The notes: generated from the sequence alone by a model not told the origin. A stretch of DNA of 64,000 nt from Verrucomicrobia bacterium LW23 (GCA_003054695.1 QAZA01000011.1:124001-188000); one strand, 5' to 3'; shown: positions 34,711 to 45,568, counted from the stretch's first letter. A program made the numbers and translations.

Positions 34711-35511
34711 ATGTGGGACATTCTTGTTGTTGTGCTGATGGGGGTGGTGGAGGGAGTGACGGAGTTTCTCCCGGTCTCCTCAACGGGCCATCTCCTTCTG
34801 GTACAGTACTTTATGGGGGAGGGGCGGCCGGAGGTTTTTAACGTCGTCATCCAGTTTGGCGCCATTATTGCCGTGGTGATGATCTACTGGCAAAAACTGG
34901 TGGATCTCGCTGTCAATCTAAGGGATCCGTCGAGGATGGACTACGTGCTGAAGCTGGGCGTTGCCTTCGGCTTTACCGTGGTGCCAATGCTTATCCTCAA
35001 AAAGATGGGGCTGGAGCTGAGCCACAATCCGTGGCCGATTGCCATGGCGCTCGTCTTTGGGGCGCTTGCCATTTTTGGTGCGGAGATGTTGCTGGCGCGA
35101 CGCCCTGGCGAGGACAACATTACGTGGACGACAGCCGTTGTTGTGGGGCTAAGCCAGGTGGTGGCGGGCGTGTTTCCCGGCACATCTCGTTCTGCCGCAA
35201 CGATTATCGGGGCCATGCTGGTGGGGCGCTCGCGCCCGGCGGCAACGGAGTTCAGCTTCCTGATCGGCATCCCGACCATGTTTGCCGCCTCCGCGTACGA
35301 CCTGTACAAGGCGCGCAACGACCCGTATCTGACCAGCGGGCACGGCCTGTTTGAGATCGCGCTGGGATTTGCTGTCTCCTGCGCCGTGGCGTTTGTGGTG
35401 GTAAAGTGGCTGCTTAAGTATGTGCAGTCCAACACTTTCCTTCCGTTTGCGTGGTATCGCCTTATTGTGGGCGACGTGCTGCTGCTTGCCTTGTGGATGG
35501 GGTGGATGTAG
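34711..35511 (+). CDS. uppP: Undecaprenyl-diphosphate phosphatase (BacA/UppP)
   Basis: This 266-residue integral membrane protein carries the two UppP signature motifs: EGVTEFLPVSSTGHLLLVQ near residues 12-30 and FPGTSRSAATIIGAMLVGRS near 155-172, which hold the active-site Glu, Ser and Arg residues. About seven hydrophobic segments are visible. It converts undecaprenyl diphosphate to the monophosphate carrier used for peptidoglycan and surface-glycan export, and gives bacitracin tolerance when abundant. A TAAGGA ribosome-binding site precedes the ATG. It closes the nadD-rsfS-uppP group and is convergent with the DUF3034 gene, the two sharing a hairpin at 35533-35560. Confidence 0.96.
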   Translation: MWDILVVVLMGVVEGVTEFLPVSSTGHLLLVQYFMGEGRPEVFNVVIQFGAIIAVVMIYWQKLVDLAVNLRDPSRMDYVLKLGVAFGFTVVPMLILKKMGLELSHNPWPIAMALVFGALAIFGAEMLLARRPGEDNITWTTAVVVGLSQVVAGVFPGTSRSAATIIGAMLVGRSRPAATEFSFLIGIPTMFAASAYDLYKARNDPYLTSGHGLFEIALGFAVSCAVAFVVVKWLLKYVQSNTFLPFAWYRLIVGDVLLLALWMGWM

Positions 35512-35521
35512 GCGCGGCGCG

Positions 35522-35560
35522 GCAAAGAAAAAGCGCCTTCCCTGGAGAGCGGGAAGGCGC
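35522..35560 (-). terminator. Rho-independent terminator of the DUF3034 gene
   Basis: The stem GCGCCTTCCC (35533-35542) with GGGAAGGCGC (35551-35560) pairs perfectly around an 8-base loop. On the minus strand it is followed by TTTTTCTTT, 54 bp past the stop codon at 35614. It may also end uppP transcripts from the other side, which lack a T-tract. Confidence 0.85.
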
Positions 35561-35613
35561 CCGATGCAGCTGGAGTCAGGAGATTCCGATATCTTGAAGC
35601 CGCGAAGTACCAC

Positions 35614-36594
35614 CTAGAATTCCCACTTGGTCTGGATGGCGAAGCCGGCTTTCTCGCTGGTATCCAACACGTTACCAAAGTAGCCGTAGCCAACGGTGGC
35701 GGTAAAGTGGTTGTTGGGCACAATGGCGAAGCCGAGCGTGTACCAGTCCTGCTCCTCGCGGATGAGCGAGCCGATCGGCGTGTAGTTCTTCTCCTTCATC
35801 CGGTACTCACCCGCAAACCACAGCCAGGGGGTAATATTGTAGGCGAAGTTGGCCTCGAAGGTGGGGTTGTAGGTGCTGCCAAAGCCCAGGTAGCCGAGGT
35901 TGGAGGCCTGGCTGAGGCGCATGCCGGCGGTGAGGATTAAAGGCTTGTCGAACAGCGTTTTAGGGAACGTTTTGGAAGCCGTGAGCGTGAAATCGACGCC
36001 CCAGTCGCGGCGGTAGCCAATGGAGCCGAGCGCGCCGCCCAGCTGCTTGTCGATGGTATCGACGCCATCGTTGTACTTGCCGTGGATGCCGACCGTGATG
36101 GCGGGCAGCGGCATGTCGCAGTAGTTTTCCTCCAGCACCAGGCCGCGCACGTTAAAGTTGTAGAGAAAGACGTCGTCCTCAATCGCTATCCCTGTGGCGT
36201 TGTGCACGTTATCGGGCAGGGAGCCGAGGTCGAAGCGGTTGGCGGCGAAGCCAAGTTCCACGCGTCCGTAGAGGGTCTCCGTGACCGCCAGCGAGGCAAT
36301 GTTCTTTTTGTTGGCGTTAACGTAGGTGGCGGAGACGGCGGGCAGACCGGCAATGCCGTTGGGGGAGCCGGCGCTGACGAGGTAGGCCATCGGCGTAATG
36401 AGCACGCCGCCAGTGCCTTCCAGCGTGTGGAGGGGGAGGGGGGCGCCCTTTTTGTATTCGTCGCGAGGTTCGACCTTCTTGGAGTCGCGGAACTCAGGGG
36501 CCGGGGCGTCCGGACCGGCGAAGGAGCACGTGAGCGAGGAAGTCAGTGCGAGTGCCGCAACCAGAACGGAGGCAAGCATTTGGGGAGCTTTCAT
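35614..36594 (-). CDS. DUF3034-like outer-membrane protein
   Basis: This 326-residue protein has a signal peptide (MKAPQMLASVLVAALALTSS, cut near CSFAG). The mature part consists of alternating strands with aromatic ends, as in a beta-barrel: GGVLITPMAYLVSAGSP, TLYGRVELGFAANRFDLGS, AITVGIHGKYNDG, GVDFTLTASKTFP, GYGYFGNV, and a terminal IQTKWEF ending in Phe, the usual outer-membrane targeting residue. The order matches DUF3034 proteins as recalled. The ATG is at 36594. A TTGACA with a 17-bp spacer to TATTTA lies about 140 bp upstream, in a distinctly AT-rich leader, and a strong terminator follows, so it is a single-gene unit. Its transported or bound substrate is unknown. Confidence 0.82.
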   Translation of the reverse strand: MKAPQMLASVLVAALALTSSLTCSFAGPDAPAPEFRDSKKVEPRDEYKKGAPLPLHTLEGTGGVLITPMAYLVSAGSPNGIAGLPAVSATYVNANKKNIASLAVTETLYGRVELGFAANRFDLGSLPDNVHNATGIAIEDDVFLYNFNVRGLVLEENYCDMPLPAITVGIHGKYNDGVDTIDKQLGGALGSIGYRRDWGVDFTLTASKTFPKTLFDKPLILTAGMRLSQASNLGYLGFGSTYNPTFEANFAYNITPWLWFAGEYRMKEKNYTPIGSLIREEQDWYTLGFAIVPNNHFTATVGYGYFGNVLDTSEKAGFAIQTKWEF

Positions 36595-36730
36595 ATCGTT
36601 CGTGGGGAGATGTGAATGGGTGGGGAAGTTTGGGTTGAGTGAGATTCAGAATGGGAGGGTGCGGCACGTTGATGATCCGGCGAACTCGAGGACGCTTCAG
36701 ATTATTTCTTAAATCTCGTAATAACATGCA

Positions 36731-36759
36731 TAAATATTTTGCTTATAGAGTGTTGTCAA
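36731..36759 (-). promoter_or_regulatory. Sigma70-type promoter of the DUF3034 gene
   Basis: On the minus strand TTGACA (36754-36759) is followed after 17 bp by TATTTA (36731-36736). It sits in the most AT-rich stretch of the window (36700-36790). Transcription would start near 36724, leaving a leader of about 130 nt. Confidence 0.55.
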
Positions 36760-36850
36760 TAAAAACAACGCATTTTGTGTAAAAATTATCGGTACAAAAT
36801 ACTACTCGCCTGGCGATGATCGGGCGCAAAGGTGCGGAAGGCGTAACGCC

Positions 36851-38386
36851 TTAACCCAGCGTTACTTCCAACAAACCCAGAAGGCCGGAGGCGTACGGCG
36901 TGGTGACCCGGTAATTGCTGCGTTGGAGATCTTCCCCCGCCTTGTTGCTTTGGCTGCAGCCTTGCAGAAACCCTTGTGGCGAAACGTGTTGCAGAAGCGC
37001 GGCGCGTGCGGCTTCCGCGCGATGACGGAACTCGGGGCAGGGAAGCAGGCCGTGCTCGGCGCCCAGGGCCATAGCGGCGGCGATGCCGGCGGAACCGGCG
37101 CACTCGGCGGGTTGATGGGGCTGATGGACGTAGCAGGACCAGAGATGATCCGGCCGTTGGTGTTTGGCTGCAAACTGCGCGATAACAAGGAGTTGCGCGA
37201 CAACTTCAGGATCCCGCTCGCGCACGTGCAGCAGGGTTTGGACGTGGCCCAGCATAAGCCAGGCCAGGCCGCGGGCCCAGTTGCGGTGGGTCAGGCGGCC
37301 GTCCGCGTAGTGACGCAGATAGATGCCCGGCTCCGCATGCGGGGCGCGCGTGGCAACACCTTCCAGCTGAATGAGTTGGCGATCGGTCTCCAGGAGGAGA
37401 TCCTGGGCCTGGCGGGCCAGGGAGTCGTCGCCGCGCAGACGGCCGATGGCGGCCATGGGGTACGCGACGGTGTAGGCGCCTTCGCTGGAGAACATGCCGC
37501 CGTCGTGTACGCTGCCGTGCTTTTCCATGCGCTGGCGCCAGAAATCCAGGGCGATGCGCAGCCAGGGATGGCCGGGCGCGATCTCGGCGATGATGGCGAA
37601 GGGGAGGGTGCTTTCGATGGTGTCTAACTGATTCTCCATCAACACGCTGCGGGGATTCTCGTAGCTAAGCGCACCGGGCTTGCCATCGGGGCCGCTGCGG
37701 AAGCCGTAGGCATCCAGATGCGCCAGAATGGCAGGGAGCGCCCGGGGATGGCCGCCGCTTTTGTGGAGAGCCAGCAGGGCGTCGAGGACGCAGCCTTCCT
37801 TCCAGCTAAAGCTTTGCAGGGAGGCGAGCGAGAAGAGGCGGTCGAGCACGGCGGCGGCCGCGGCGTCCTCGCTGAGGGGTGCGCCGACGGCGACGAGGTG
37901 GGGCAGGTGGTACTCGGAGCCGCCGCCGAGGCCGGGCGTGGCCGTGTGGCGGTCGGGGGCGAAGATCCACAGGACGCCGTCGCCGGGGCGAAGTTGCAGG
38001 CGCAGGATGAGGGGCTCGGCGGCGTCGGCCGCGGCGGGCTGTGCCTGGGGAAGGGACAGGGGGATGAGAAGCACCTGGTACGGATCCTCGTACTGCACAA
38101 CGTGTTGCGCAACAAGGGTGCCTTCGCCCTTGCCGGCATACACGTGAATCTCGCGCTCGGGGCCGCCGGCTTCGGCCATGCCTTTGGTATCGATGGCGAC
38201 GGTGATGGAGAGAGCAAGGGGGGCGCCGGCGCCGGGGCGCTGAGCCCAGCTCAGGACAGTGGCGCGGTCGTCGCGCAGGGCGAGGATAGGGCGGTTGCGA
38301 GGTGAGCAGCGTCCTTCGAGCCTGGTGGCGGCGTCGTCGCCTACAAAGAGATCGGGGAAATTCAGGAGGCGAGGCGTCGTTGTCAT
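36851..38386 (-). CDS. GH88/GH105-like alpha/alpha-barrel protein
   Basis: This 511-residue protein has an N-terminal region of about 165 residues with beta-sandwich character (LSWAQRPGAGAPLALSITV, EIHVYAGKGEG). The C-terminal two-thirds is helical, with TYPMAAIG-like, TIESTLPFAI, HDGGMFSSEGAYTVAYPMA and the diagnostic THRNWARGLAWLMLGHVQ plus ECAGSAGIAAAMALG, which match the barrel of unsaturated glucuronyl/rhamnogalacturonyl hydrolases (Glyco_hydro_88). Those enzymes remove unsaturated uronic acids from pectin or glycosaminoglycan fragments. There is no signal peptide. Catalytic Asp residues cannot be confirmed by eye. Genes around it are unrelated (DUF3034, MidA). Confidence 0.75.
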   Translation of the reverse strand: MTTTPRLLNFPDLFVGDDAATRLEGRCSPRNRPILALRDDRATVLSWAQRPGAGAPLALSITVAIDTKGMAEAGGPEREIHVYAGKGEGTLVAQHVVQYEDPYQVLLIPLSLPQAQPAAADAAEPLILRLQLRPGDGVLWIFAPDRHTATPGLGGGSEYHLPHLVAVGAPLSEDAAAAAVLDRLFSLASLQSFSWKEGCVLDALLALHKSGGHPRALPAILAHLDAYGFRSGPDGKPGALSYENPRSVLMENQLDTIESTLPFAIIAEIAPGHPWLRIALDFWRQRMEKHGSVHDGGMFSSEGAYTVAYPMAAIGRLRGDDSLARQAQDLLLETDRQLIQLEGVATRAPHAEPGIYLRHYADGRLTHRNWARGLAWLMLGHVQTLLHVRERDPEVVAQLLVIAQFAAKHQRPDHLWSCYVHQPHQPAECAGSAGIAAAMALGAEHGLLPCPEFRHRAEAARAALLQHVSPQGFLQGCSQSNKAGEDLQRSNYRVTTPYASGLLGLLEVTLG

Positions 38387-38483
38387 TGCAAACGCTATTT
38401 ATGCCAGACTGGAGGCGGAAATGCAAGTTGGATTGGCAGGGTTGTAATCTGTTGCATTACAATACGTAACGCGGGGTGAGGCG

Positions 38484-39827
38484 TTACAGCTCCACATGGC
38501 GGCAAAAACGCAGGCCGCGGAGGGTGGGCGGTGTGGCGTTAGGCGTATGCATCCCTTTGCACTGCAGGAGGATGTGGAATTTGCTGCCGAGGTGCTCCGG
38601 ATGGGTGAGAGCCTGCCATGCGCGGAGGAGGGCGCGGTATCCGGGGGAGCGCACGAGGTCCGGGGGCAGGTTGCCGTCGGGGTAGAGCGGGGAATCTGCG
38701 CTGAGAAGGGGGGGCGCGTTGCCCATGAGAAAGCGCTGCTGGTCGACCAGGCCCAGGACGTGGAGGGGGAGCTGGCCGGGGTCGGGATCGCCGCCGGCGA
38801 GGGCGAGCGCGGTGAAGTCGACGTCGGATGTAATATCCTGAAGGCCAGGTGTTTGCAGGGGATTGGCGGGGCGGGTGTGGCGGCGAAAACAACGGAGGGT
38901 GCCTTCCGTGCGGCCGGGGCTGTAGAGGAGGCGGCGCGGCAGGCCGTAGTCGATAGTGAGGATGTAGCCGCGCTTAAGGAGGCGGGCGGCGGCGCGCATC
39001 CAGACGGGGGCGAGGAGATTAACCTCGGTGGTATAGCCTTCGATATCAGGGAGTTGCGCTTGCTGATCGAGATCCGCGATGGCTTCGGCCAGGCCGGGTG
39101 TGGCGGGGGGGAGGGGGATGAAGCGGAAGGCTTGGGCATCGCTTGCGGGTGACGTATTTGTCTCAGCCGCAGCTACATGCAGCTCTAGCCACTGATTGCC
39201 GCAGCGGCGGATGAGAGCGACAGGGAAGGCGTCGAGGAGCTCGTTGCTGTAGAGGATGCCGAATGGCTGGGGATCAGAAATTTCCCACGCGTCCAGTTGT
39301 GCCGTAAGCCATTGCGGATCGGGCAGGCCGGCGGAGCCGGGGAAGTGCGAGGCGTTGGCAAGGGCGACCTGGTTGTTGGAGAGCGGGGCGATGGCGGCTG
39401 ACAGACGCGCCTGAGCATCATCATCTGCAAAGTATTCTACCAGAATGAGATGCGCGGCGCTGTGGCAGGCGGTGTCCTCCGCCTGGAGGCCTGCCAGCAC
39501 GTCCATCGCCAGGCGGCCGTCGCGAGCGCCTTGCTCCAGCAGCCAGAAGTGGGATGGAGAGCCGGCGGTGCGCCACATTTCGGCAATCTGACGCGCCAGG
39601 CACTCGCCGAAGAGTTTGCCGACGCTGACGCTGGTAAAGTAGTCGCCGGTGGCGCCTGTGAGGGGGGCGTCGGTCGCGGAAGCGGGGTGGGTGTAGTAGC
39701 CCAGGCCGGGCTCGTACAGGGCGGCCTGCATAAAGGCGGTGAAGGGGATGGGGCCCCCCTTTGCAATGCGCTGCAGCAGAAGGCCTTGCAGGGCGGAGGG
39801 TGGGGTGATTGCAGGCGCGTGGTTCAT
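38484..39827 (-). CDS. MidA-type SAM-dependent methyltransferase
   Basis: The ATG at 39827 (MNHAPAITPPSALQGLLLQR) gives 447 residues; an in-frame start at 39920 is less likely. The family's N-terminal block is clear: GGPIPFTAFMQAALYEPGLG, then TGATGDYFTSVSVGKLFGEC. A SAM-binding LLEQGARDGRLAMDVLAG follows, then ILYSNELLDAFPVAL and TIDYGLPRRLLYSPGRTEGT. These match the MidA/NDUFAF7 family (DUF185), which methylates an arginine of a respiratory complex I subunit in eukaryotes; the bacterial substrate is less certain. It is a soluble cytoplasmic enzyme. It lies divergent from the pseudokinase-FGE gene with a 288-bp gap that holds their promoters. Confidence 0.9.
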   Translation of the reverse strand: MNHAPAITPPSALQGLLLQRIAKGGPIPFTAFMQAALYEPGLGYYTHPASATDAPLTGATGDYFTSVSVGKLFGECLARQIAEMWRTAGSPSHFWLLEQGARDGRLAMDVLAGLQAEDTACHSAAHLILVEYFADDDAQARLSAAIAPLSNNQVALANASHFPGSAGLPDPQWLTAQLDAWEISDPQPFGILYSNELLDAFPVALIRRCGNQWLELHVAAAETNTSPASDAQAFRFIPLPPATPGLAEAIADLDQQAQLPDIEGYTTEVNLLAPVWMRAAARLLKRGYILTIDYGLPRRLLYSPGRTEGTLRCFRRHTRPANPLQTPGLQDITSDVDFTALALAGGDPDPGQLPLHVLGLVDQQRFLMGNAPPLLSADSPLYPDGNLPPDLVRSPGYRALLRAWQALTHPEHLGSKFHILLQCKGMHTPNATPPTLRGLRFCRHVEL

Positions 39828-40115
39828 GGGCTGAGCGTAGAGGGCTATACTTGCGGGATGCGGGCGGCGGGTCAATGGCGGGTCGCAGGAGAAAGGGGGG
39901 TGGGGCGCTCTTTTCTTCATTCCCCCGAATTTTTTTGGGATGTGGCGACTGGAAAGCGCGGGCGGCGGCGCTATACTGTAGGAGCGATGGGTGCGTGGCG
40001 TCGGGCGCCGGTTGGCGGTTCGGAAGTGGAAAAGTCGAATGTTTTACCATTTTTGCCACACTTTTTCTGCATTCCCATTGACAAAGGTGAAACCCTTTAG
40101 AGACAACAGAAGGTG

Positions 40116-43100
40116 ATGGCCTCTCCACGTCGAATCTGCTTAATCCAGCCCAACGATGATCTCCGCAACTATCTGCAGGAGTACATCAAACTTCATTTTC
40201 CCCGCGTTCAGCTGCTGACGCTGAAGCCGTCGCCCGAGACGGCGGAGCGGATCAATACCATCAGGCCGGACTTGCTGATTACCGAGGTGGCGTATGAGGG
40301 CGGGCTGGAGCTGGTGCAGACGCAGCGGGCGCGCCTGCAGGAGCGCGTGATTATTTACACGGGCTACGACCTGAGCGAGTACGAGGTGTATGTGGCCGGC
40401 CTTGGCACGATATACCCGCCTACGGTGGAGAATCGCGCCAACGAGCTGAAGTACCTGCGCGATTTGCTGAGCTACTATCTGCCCGACGAGTACGAGGAGC
40501 CGGCGGCGCCCATGCCGACGCCGAGCGTGGCGACACCGCAGGTGCAAGTGGCACAACCCCAAGTGGTTAACGCTGTGCCGCACGTGGTGGCGGCGGTGGC
40601 GGCAGTGCCTCAGCCGAGTGTTGCGGCGGCGCCGCGTGTGGCGGTGGCAGCTGCGCAACCCGTTGCCGTGCAGGCGCATGCGGTTCCGCAGCCTGTGGTG
40701 GCGGCTCCTCAGCCCCAGGTGGCGTATGCGACGCCGCAGCCGCAGGTGGTGGCCCAGCCGCAAGTGGCTCAGCCTCAGGTAGCTTACGCAACGCCGCAGG
40801 TTTCCGTGGCGACGCCGCAGCCGGGCGTTGCGGCGGCACCGCGGGTTGCAGTTGCGCAACCTGTTGCGGTGCAGGCGCATGCTACGCCTCAGCCGGTGGT
40901 GGCTCAAGTTGCCCAGCCCCAGGTGGCGGCTCCGCAGCCTCAGGTCGCGACTCCTTCCGTGGCCTCGCCGCGAGTTGCAACTCCTTCTGTAGTAACGCCG
41001 TCTGTGGCTCCGTCGCCGTCGGTGGTGCCGACGCCGGTTGTCCAACCCGCCGCCAGGGTGTCGGTAGCCCCGGCCCCTGTCGATGTTCCCGAGCCTGCGG
41101 TCGAGCCCCCAGCCCCGTCAACTGCCCGCAGCGCCCCAGTCCTAAGCCGCGCCTCCGCTCCGACTGCCGCTGCCCCGACGGTCGCTGCCCCGACGGTTGT
41201 CGCATCGACTCCGTCGGTTGCCACACCGAAAGTGGCGGCTCCGGTCGTCGCCGCCCCGACGGTTGCCGCGCCTGCCGTCTCCGTTCCGTCCGTGGTTGCT
41301 GCTCCCAAGGTTGCGGCGCCTGTGGTTGCCGCGGTGGCTCCCCCTACTGCTTCTTCACCTTCAGTCGCCGCGCCGTCCTTTCCGCCGCCGGCGGTTTCTG
41401 CAAGTGCGGCGCCGGCGTTTCCGCCGCCTTCCATCAAGGCGGCGCAGGAGGCTTCGGGGCCGGCGGTGGTTACCCCGCCTACGGTAATGCCGCCCAAGGT
41501 TACGCCTTCCGTGCAGGCTCCCACGGTGGCTGCGCCGACGGTCCAGGCTCCGCTGCCCCAGGGGGCAATTGCGACGGCTGCCATGCCCAGGGTGACGGTT
41601 TCGGCGCATGGCGGCGGGCCGGTTGTCAAGGCGGTTGCCTCGCTGGAGGGCGCGAGCTTTCCGCCGTACAGCGTTACCAGGCGCGTGGGGCTCGATCGCT
41701 GGGGCGAGTGTTACGAGGCGACGGATACGGGCGTCAAGCGCCCCGTCTTCCTCACCGTCCTCAAGTACGGGGCCACGCCGGAGGAGGTTGCCAGCTTCCG
41801 CAACGCCGCCTCCGCCATGGCGCGCGCCGGCCACCCCAACGTAACCGCCGTGTACGCGGCGGGCGAGAAGGACGGGCGCCACTACTTTGCGCGCGAAAAG
41901 TGGACCGCCACCTCCCTGCACGAGATGATTCTGGGCGCCAAAAAACTGGAGCCCCGCATTGCCGCACGTGTGCTCTACACGGTAACCACGGTACTCCTAT
42001 TTTGGGACAAGTATCAGTTTACGCATCCCGTTCTCTCCGCGCAGGATGTAACCGTGGCTGATAACGGCGTCATCAAGCTGGCCAACATTGTGGATCCCGC
42101 CGTGGGGCACTCCGAAAAGGAGATGAGCCTGGCGCCGCTGGCCGAGGCTTTGCGCCAGCTGCTGCCGCCGCTGGATAAAGTACCGCCGCGCGTTAAAGCA
42201 CTGCTCACGGCCGCCTCGGGCCCCAAGCCCAATCTGGCGGAGATCTCCACCGAGGCGCAGGCCGTCGACATCGAGCTGGCGCCCAAGCGCGACGTCGCCG
42301 TCAGCAAGGAGCACCAGCTGACCGAGGAGCTTATCCGCCGCGAAAAAGAGCGCGCGCTAATGACCAAGTACGCCGTCATCGGCTCCCTCGCGCTGGCCCT
42401 GCTGGCCGCCGTCGGATTCATCTGGGGCCGAAGCCTTTATGAACTGGCGCGGCCCAAGGACATTGGCGTGATGGTGCGCGTGCCCGCCGGGCCGTTCCTC
42501 TACCAGACGTCGTCGACCATCGAGCTGCCGGAGTTCTGGATAGACAAGTACGAGGTCACCATCGACGAGTACAACAAGTTCCTGCGCTGGACGCAAAACG
42601 CCGACAACGACGTCGCCTCCATCACGCACGAGAAGGACAAACGCGCTGGCGCCACCAAGTTCTTTCCCATGAACTGGGATGACGTGGGCAAAGTGGCCCA
42701 GTACGGCGGCACCTATCGCGGGCAGAAGATTACGCTGGATACGCCCGTGTTCGGCGTCACTTTTTACGATGCGTGGAGCTACGCCAAGTGGGCCGGCAAG
42801 CGCCTGCCCACGGAGCAGGAGTGGGAGAAAGCCGCGCGCGGCACCAAAGGCAACCTCTACCCCTGGGGCAACAACTGGGAGCCCAGCTACGCCAACACCG
42901 GCATGGACAGCAAACTCAGCAGCGTGCCCGGCAAGGTAGACGGCTACATTGGGCCCTGCCCGGTGGACGCCATGGGGCGGGACGTGAGCCCGTTTGGCGT
43001 GGTGGGCATGGCCGGTAACGTGTCGGAGTGGACCAACAGCTGGGGCCCGTACGAGCGCATGAAGTCGTACGAAGTGCCCGTGATTCGCGGCGCTAACTTC

Positions 43101-43277
43101 GATAACTATGGCTCCAAAACGCAGGACGAGAACATCTACAAGCTCACCTTCCGCAACCTGCGGCTGATGGCGGAGGGCTCCGTGGCGGACCGCAACTCCA
43201 TGCAGCTGTTTGTCGGCTTCCGCTGCGTCAGCGACAAGGAGATCAGAAAGGGCGAGTTGCCGAACCTGCGCAAATAG
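40116..43277 (+). CDS. Receiver-like / pseudokinase / transmembrane / FGE-sulfatase domain protein
   Basis: Starting at the ATG at 40116 (a GTG sits 3 bp earlier), the product is 1053 residues. Residues 1-125 have a receiver-like fold (RRICLIQPNDDLRNYLQEYI, LITEVAYEG, IIYTGYDLSEYE), though the usual acidic pocket is incomplete. Residues about 130-510 are a Val/Ala/Pro/Gln linker with internal duplications (PRVAVA, QPVAVQAHA twice). A kinase-like domain (512-720) starts FPPYSVTRRVGLDRWGECYE but lacks the VAIK lysine (VFLTVLK), the HRD aspartate (HPVLSAQDV) and DFG (LANI), so it is probably a pseudokinase. A transmembrane helix (about 752-772) leads to an FGE/SUMF1-like domain (787-1045; WAGKRLPTEQEWEKAARG, MAGNVSEWTNS, GFRC). 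It likely senses or binds outside ligands and signals inward; none of this is proven. Confidence 0.85.
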   Translation: MASPRRICLIQPNDDLRNYLQEYIKLHFPRVQLLTLKPSPETAERINTIRPDLLITEVAYEGGLELVQTQRARLQERVIIYTGYDLSEYEVYVAGLGTIYPPTVENRANELKYLRDLLSYYLPDEYEEPAAPMPTPSVATPQVQVAQPQVVNAVPHVVAAVAAVPQPSVAAAPRVAVAAAQPVAVQAHAVPQPVVAAPQPQVAYATPQPQVVAQPQVAQPQVAYATPQVSVATPQPGVAAAPRVAVAQPVAVQAHATPQPVVAQVAQPQVAAPQPQVATPSVASPRVATPSVVTPSVAPSPSVVPTPVVQPAARVSVAPAPVDVPEPAVEPPAPSTARSAPVLSRASAPTAAAPTVAAPTVVASTPSVATPKVAAPVVAAPTVAAPAVSVPSVVAAPKVAAPVVAAVAPPTASSPSVAAPSFPPPAVSASAAPAFPPPSIKAAQEASGPAVVTPPTVMPPKVTPSVQAPTVAAPTVQAPLPQGAIATAAMPRVTVSAHGGGPVVKAVASLEGASFPPYSVTRRVGLDRWGECYEATDTGVKRPVFLTVLKYGATPEEVASFRNAASAMARAGHPNVTAVYAAGEKDGRHYFAREKWTATSLHEMILGAKKLEPRIAARVLYTVTTVLLFWDKYQFTHPVLSAQDVTVADNGVIKLANIVDPAVGHSEKEMSLAPLAEALRQLLPPLDKVPPRVKALLTAASGPKPNLAEISTEAQAVDIELAPKRDVAVSKEHQLTEELIRREKERALMTKYAVIGSLALALLAAVGFIWGRSLYELARPKDIGVMVRVPAGPFLYQTSSTIELPEFWIDKYEVTIDEYNKFLRWTQNADNDVASITHEKDKRAGATKFFPMNWDDVGKVAQYGGTYRGQKITLDTPVFGVTFYDAWSYAKWAGKRLPTEQEWEKAARGTKGNLYPWGNNWEPSYANTGMDSKLSSVPGKVDGYIGPCPVDAMGRDVSPFGVVGMAGNVSEWTNSWGPYERMKSYEVPVIRGANFDNYGSKTQDENIYKLTFRNLRLMAEGSVADRNSMQLFVGFRCVSDKEIRKGELPNLRK

Positions 43278-43883
43278 GCTGCGCTGGGCGGTTAACGCCT
43301 GGATATCATAACCGCAGCCATCGCCACGGGGCGATGCTGCGGATGGTGGGGGAGAATCAACAGGATGTTAACCGGAGAGACTTCATCTTCTTTATTAAGA
43401 TTAAGAATGTTGCGTGAATGGCTACTTGTCTCTTGTCTTAGAGGATATTTCCCGCTTATTGTATGGCCACAGCGTTAATCACTATCGCGGTGCTTAACTG
43501 GCAAGGCATCCCATTACGACGGGCTTACAGCCCGGCACGCCGAAATCCCCCACGCACCGCGTTCCGATTAACACGAATCACAGCCAAGGCCCACTCTCGA
43601 CGCTTCGCCCCCGCCTGCGCCGCACGAGCCGTGCCGCCCCCGCTCCGCAAACCTGGCCTGGGCTACGCGGCGCTCTCCGGGGCTTCTCGGCCGGCGCATG
43701 ACGTGTGCGTGCCCGAGATTGCTGCGCTTGCCGCGGCAGCCTAATGCTTCGAGTACTTCGAGAACGCCCCATCACCCCCCTGGTTCCGCCCCGCCCCCCA
43801 CAACTTTCGGCCAAAACACAGCGCTGCTTTACCCTAATTTCGAAGGTACCTGTATTTTACCGTACTCTGGATGATTTGAACGG
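43278..43883. other. Gene-free stretch between FGE and NtrC genes
   Basis: This 606-bp stretch contains the hairpin at 43312-43342, an isolated ATTAACACGAATCACAG repeat half-unit near 43565, and a GC-rich part (43600-43740) that is open in several frames but has no gene-like product. Confidence 0.45.
43312..43342 (+). terminator. Hairpin downstream of the FGE gene
   Basis: CCGCAGCCATCGCC pairs with GGCGATGCTGCGG with one mismatch around a short loop, 35 bp past the stop. It has no T-tract, so intrinsic termination is uncertain. Confidence 0.4.
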
Positions 43884-45278
<1,395 letters not shown>

Positions 45279-45568
45279 GGCCAATTGGTCTGATTCTAAT
45301 TCGCTCTCAAGATTTCCCTTTGAACTGAAATTTAGCCACGGATAGCACGGAGGGGATGGAGATCCTGGCGTGCGATTCGAGGGCTTTGATGTGATTGACG
45401 AGTGGGTAGCCGGTAGCGCGCGCCCGCGCTCGCTAATTCGCTGCTTACCTATGTCACTTTTCGCTTGCGCCCGAGCGCGGGATCTGGCAGCATGATCGGT
45501 CCGGCCGGGCGATGTTTTGCTGCCTCCACAAACGCGGGGCACCTCTGCGGCCGCACCCAAGCACTTGT

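Noticed and set aside
43463-43744. 93-codon plus-strand frame between the FGE and NtrC genes
   Set aside because: It has Arg/Pro/Ala composition, no ribosome site and no homology pattern, and overlaps an isolated repeat unit.
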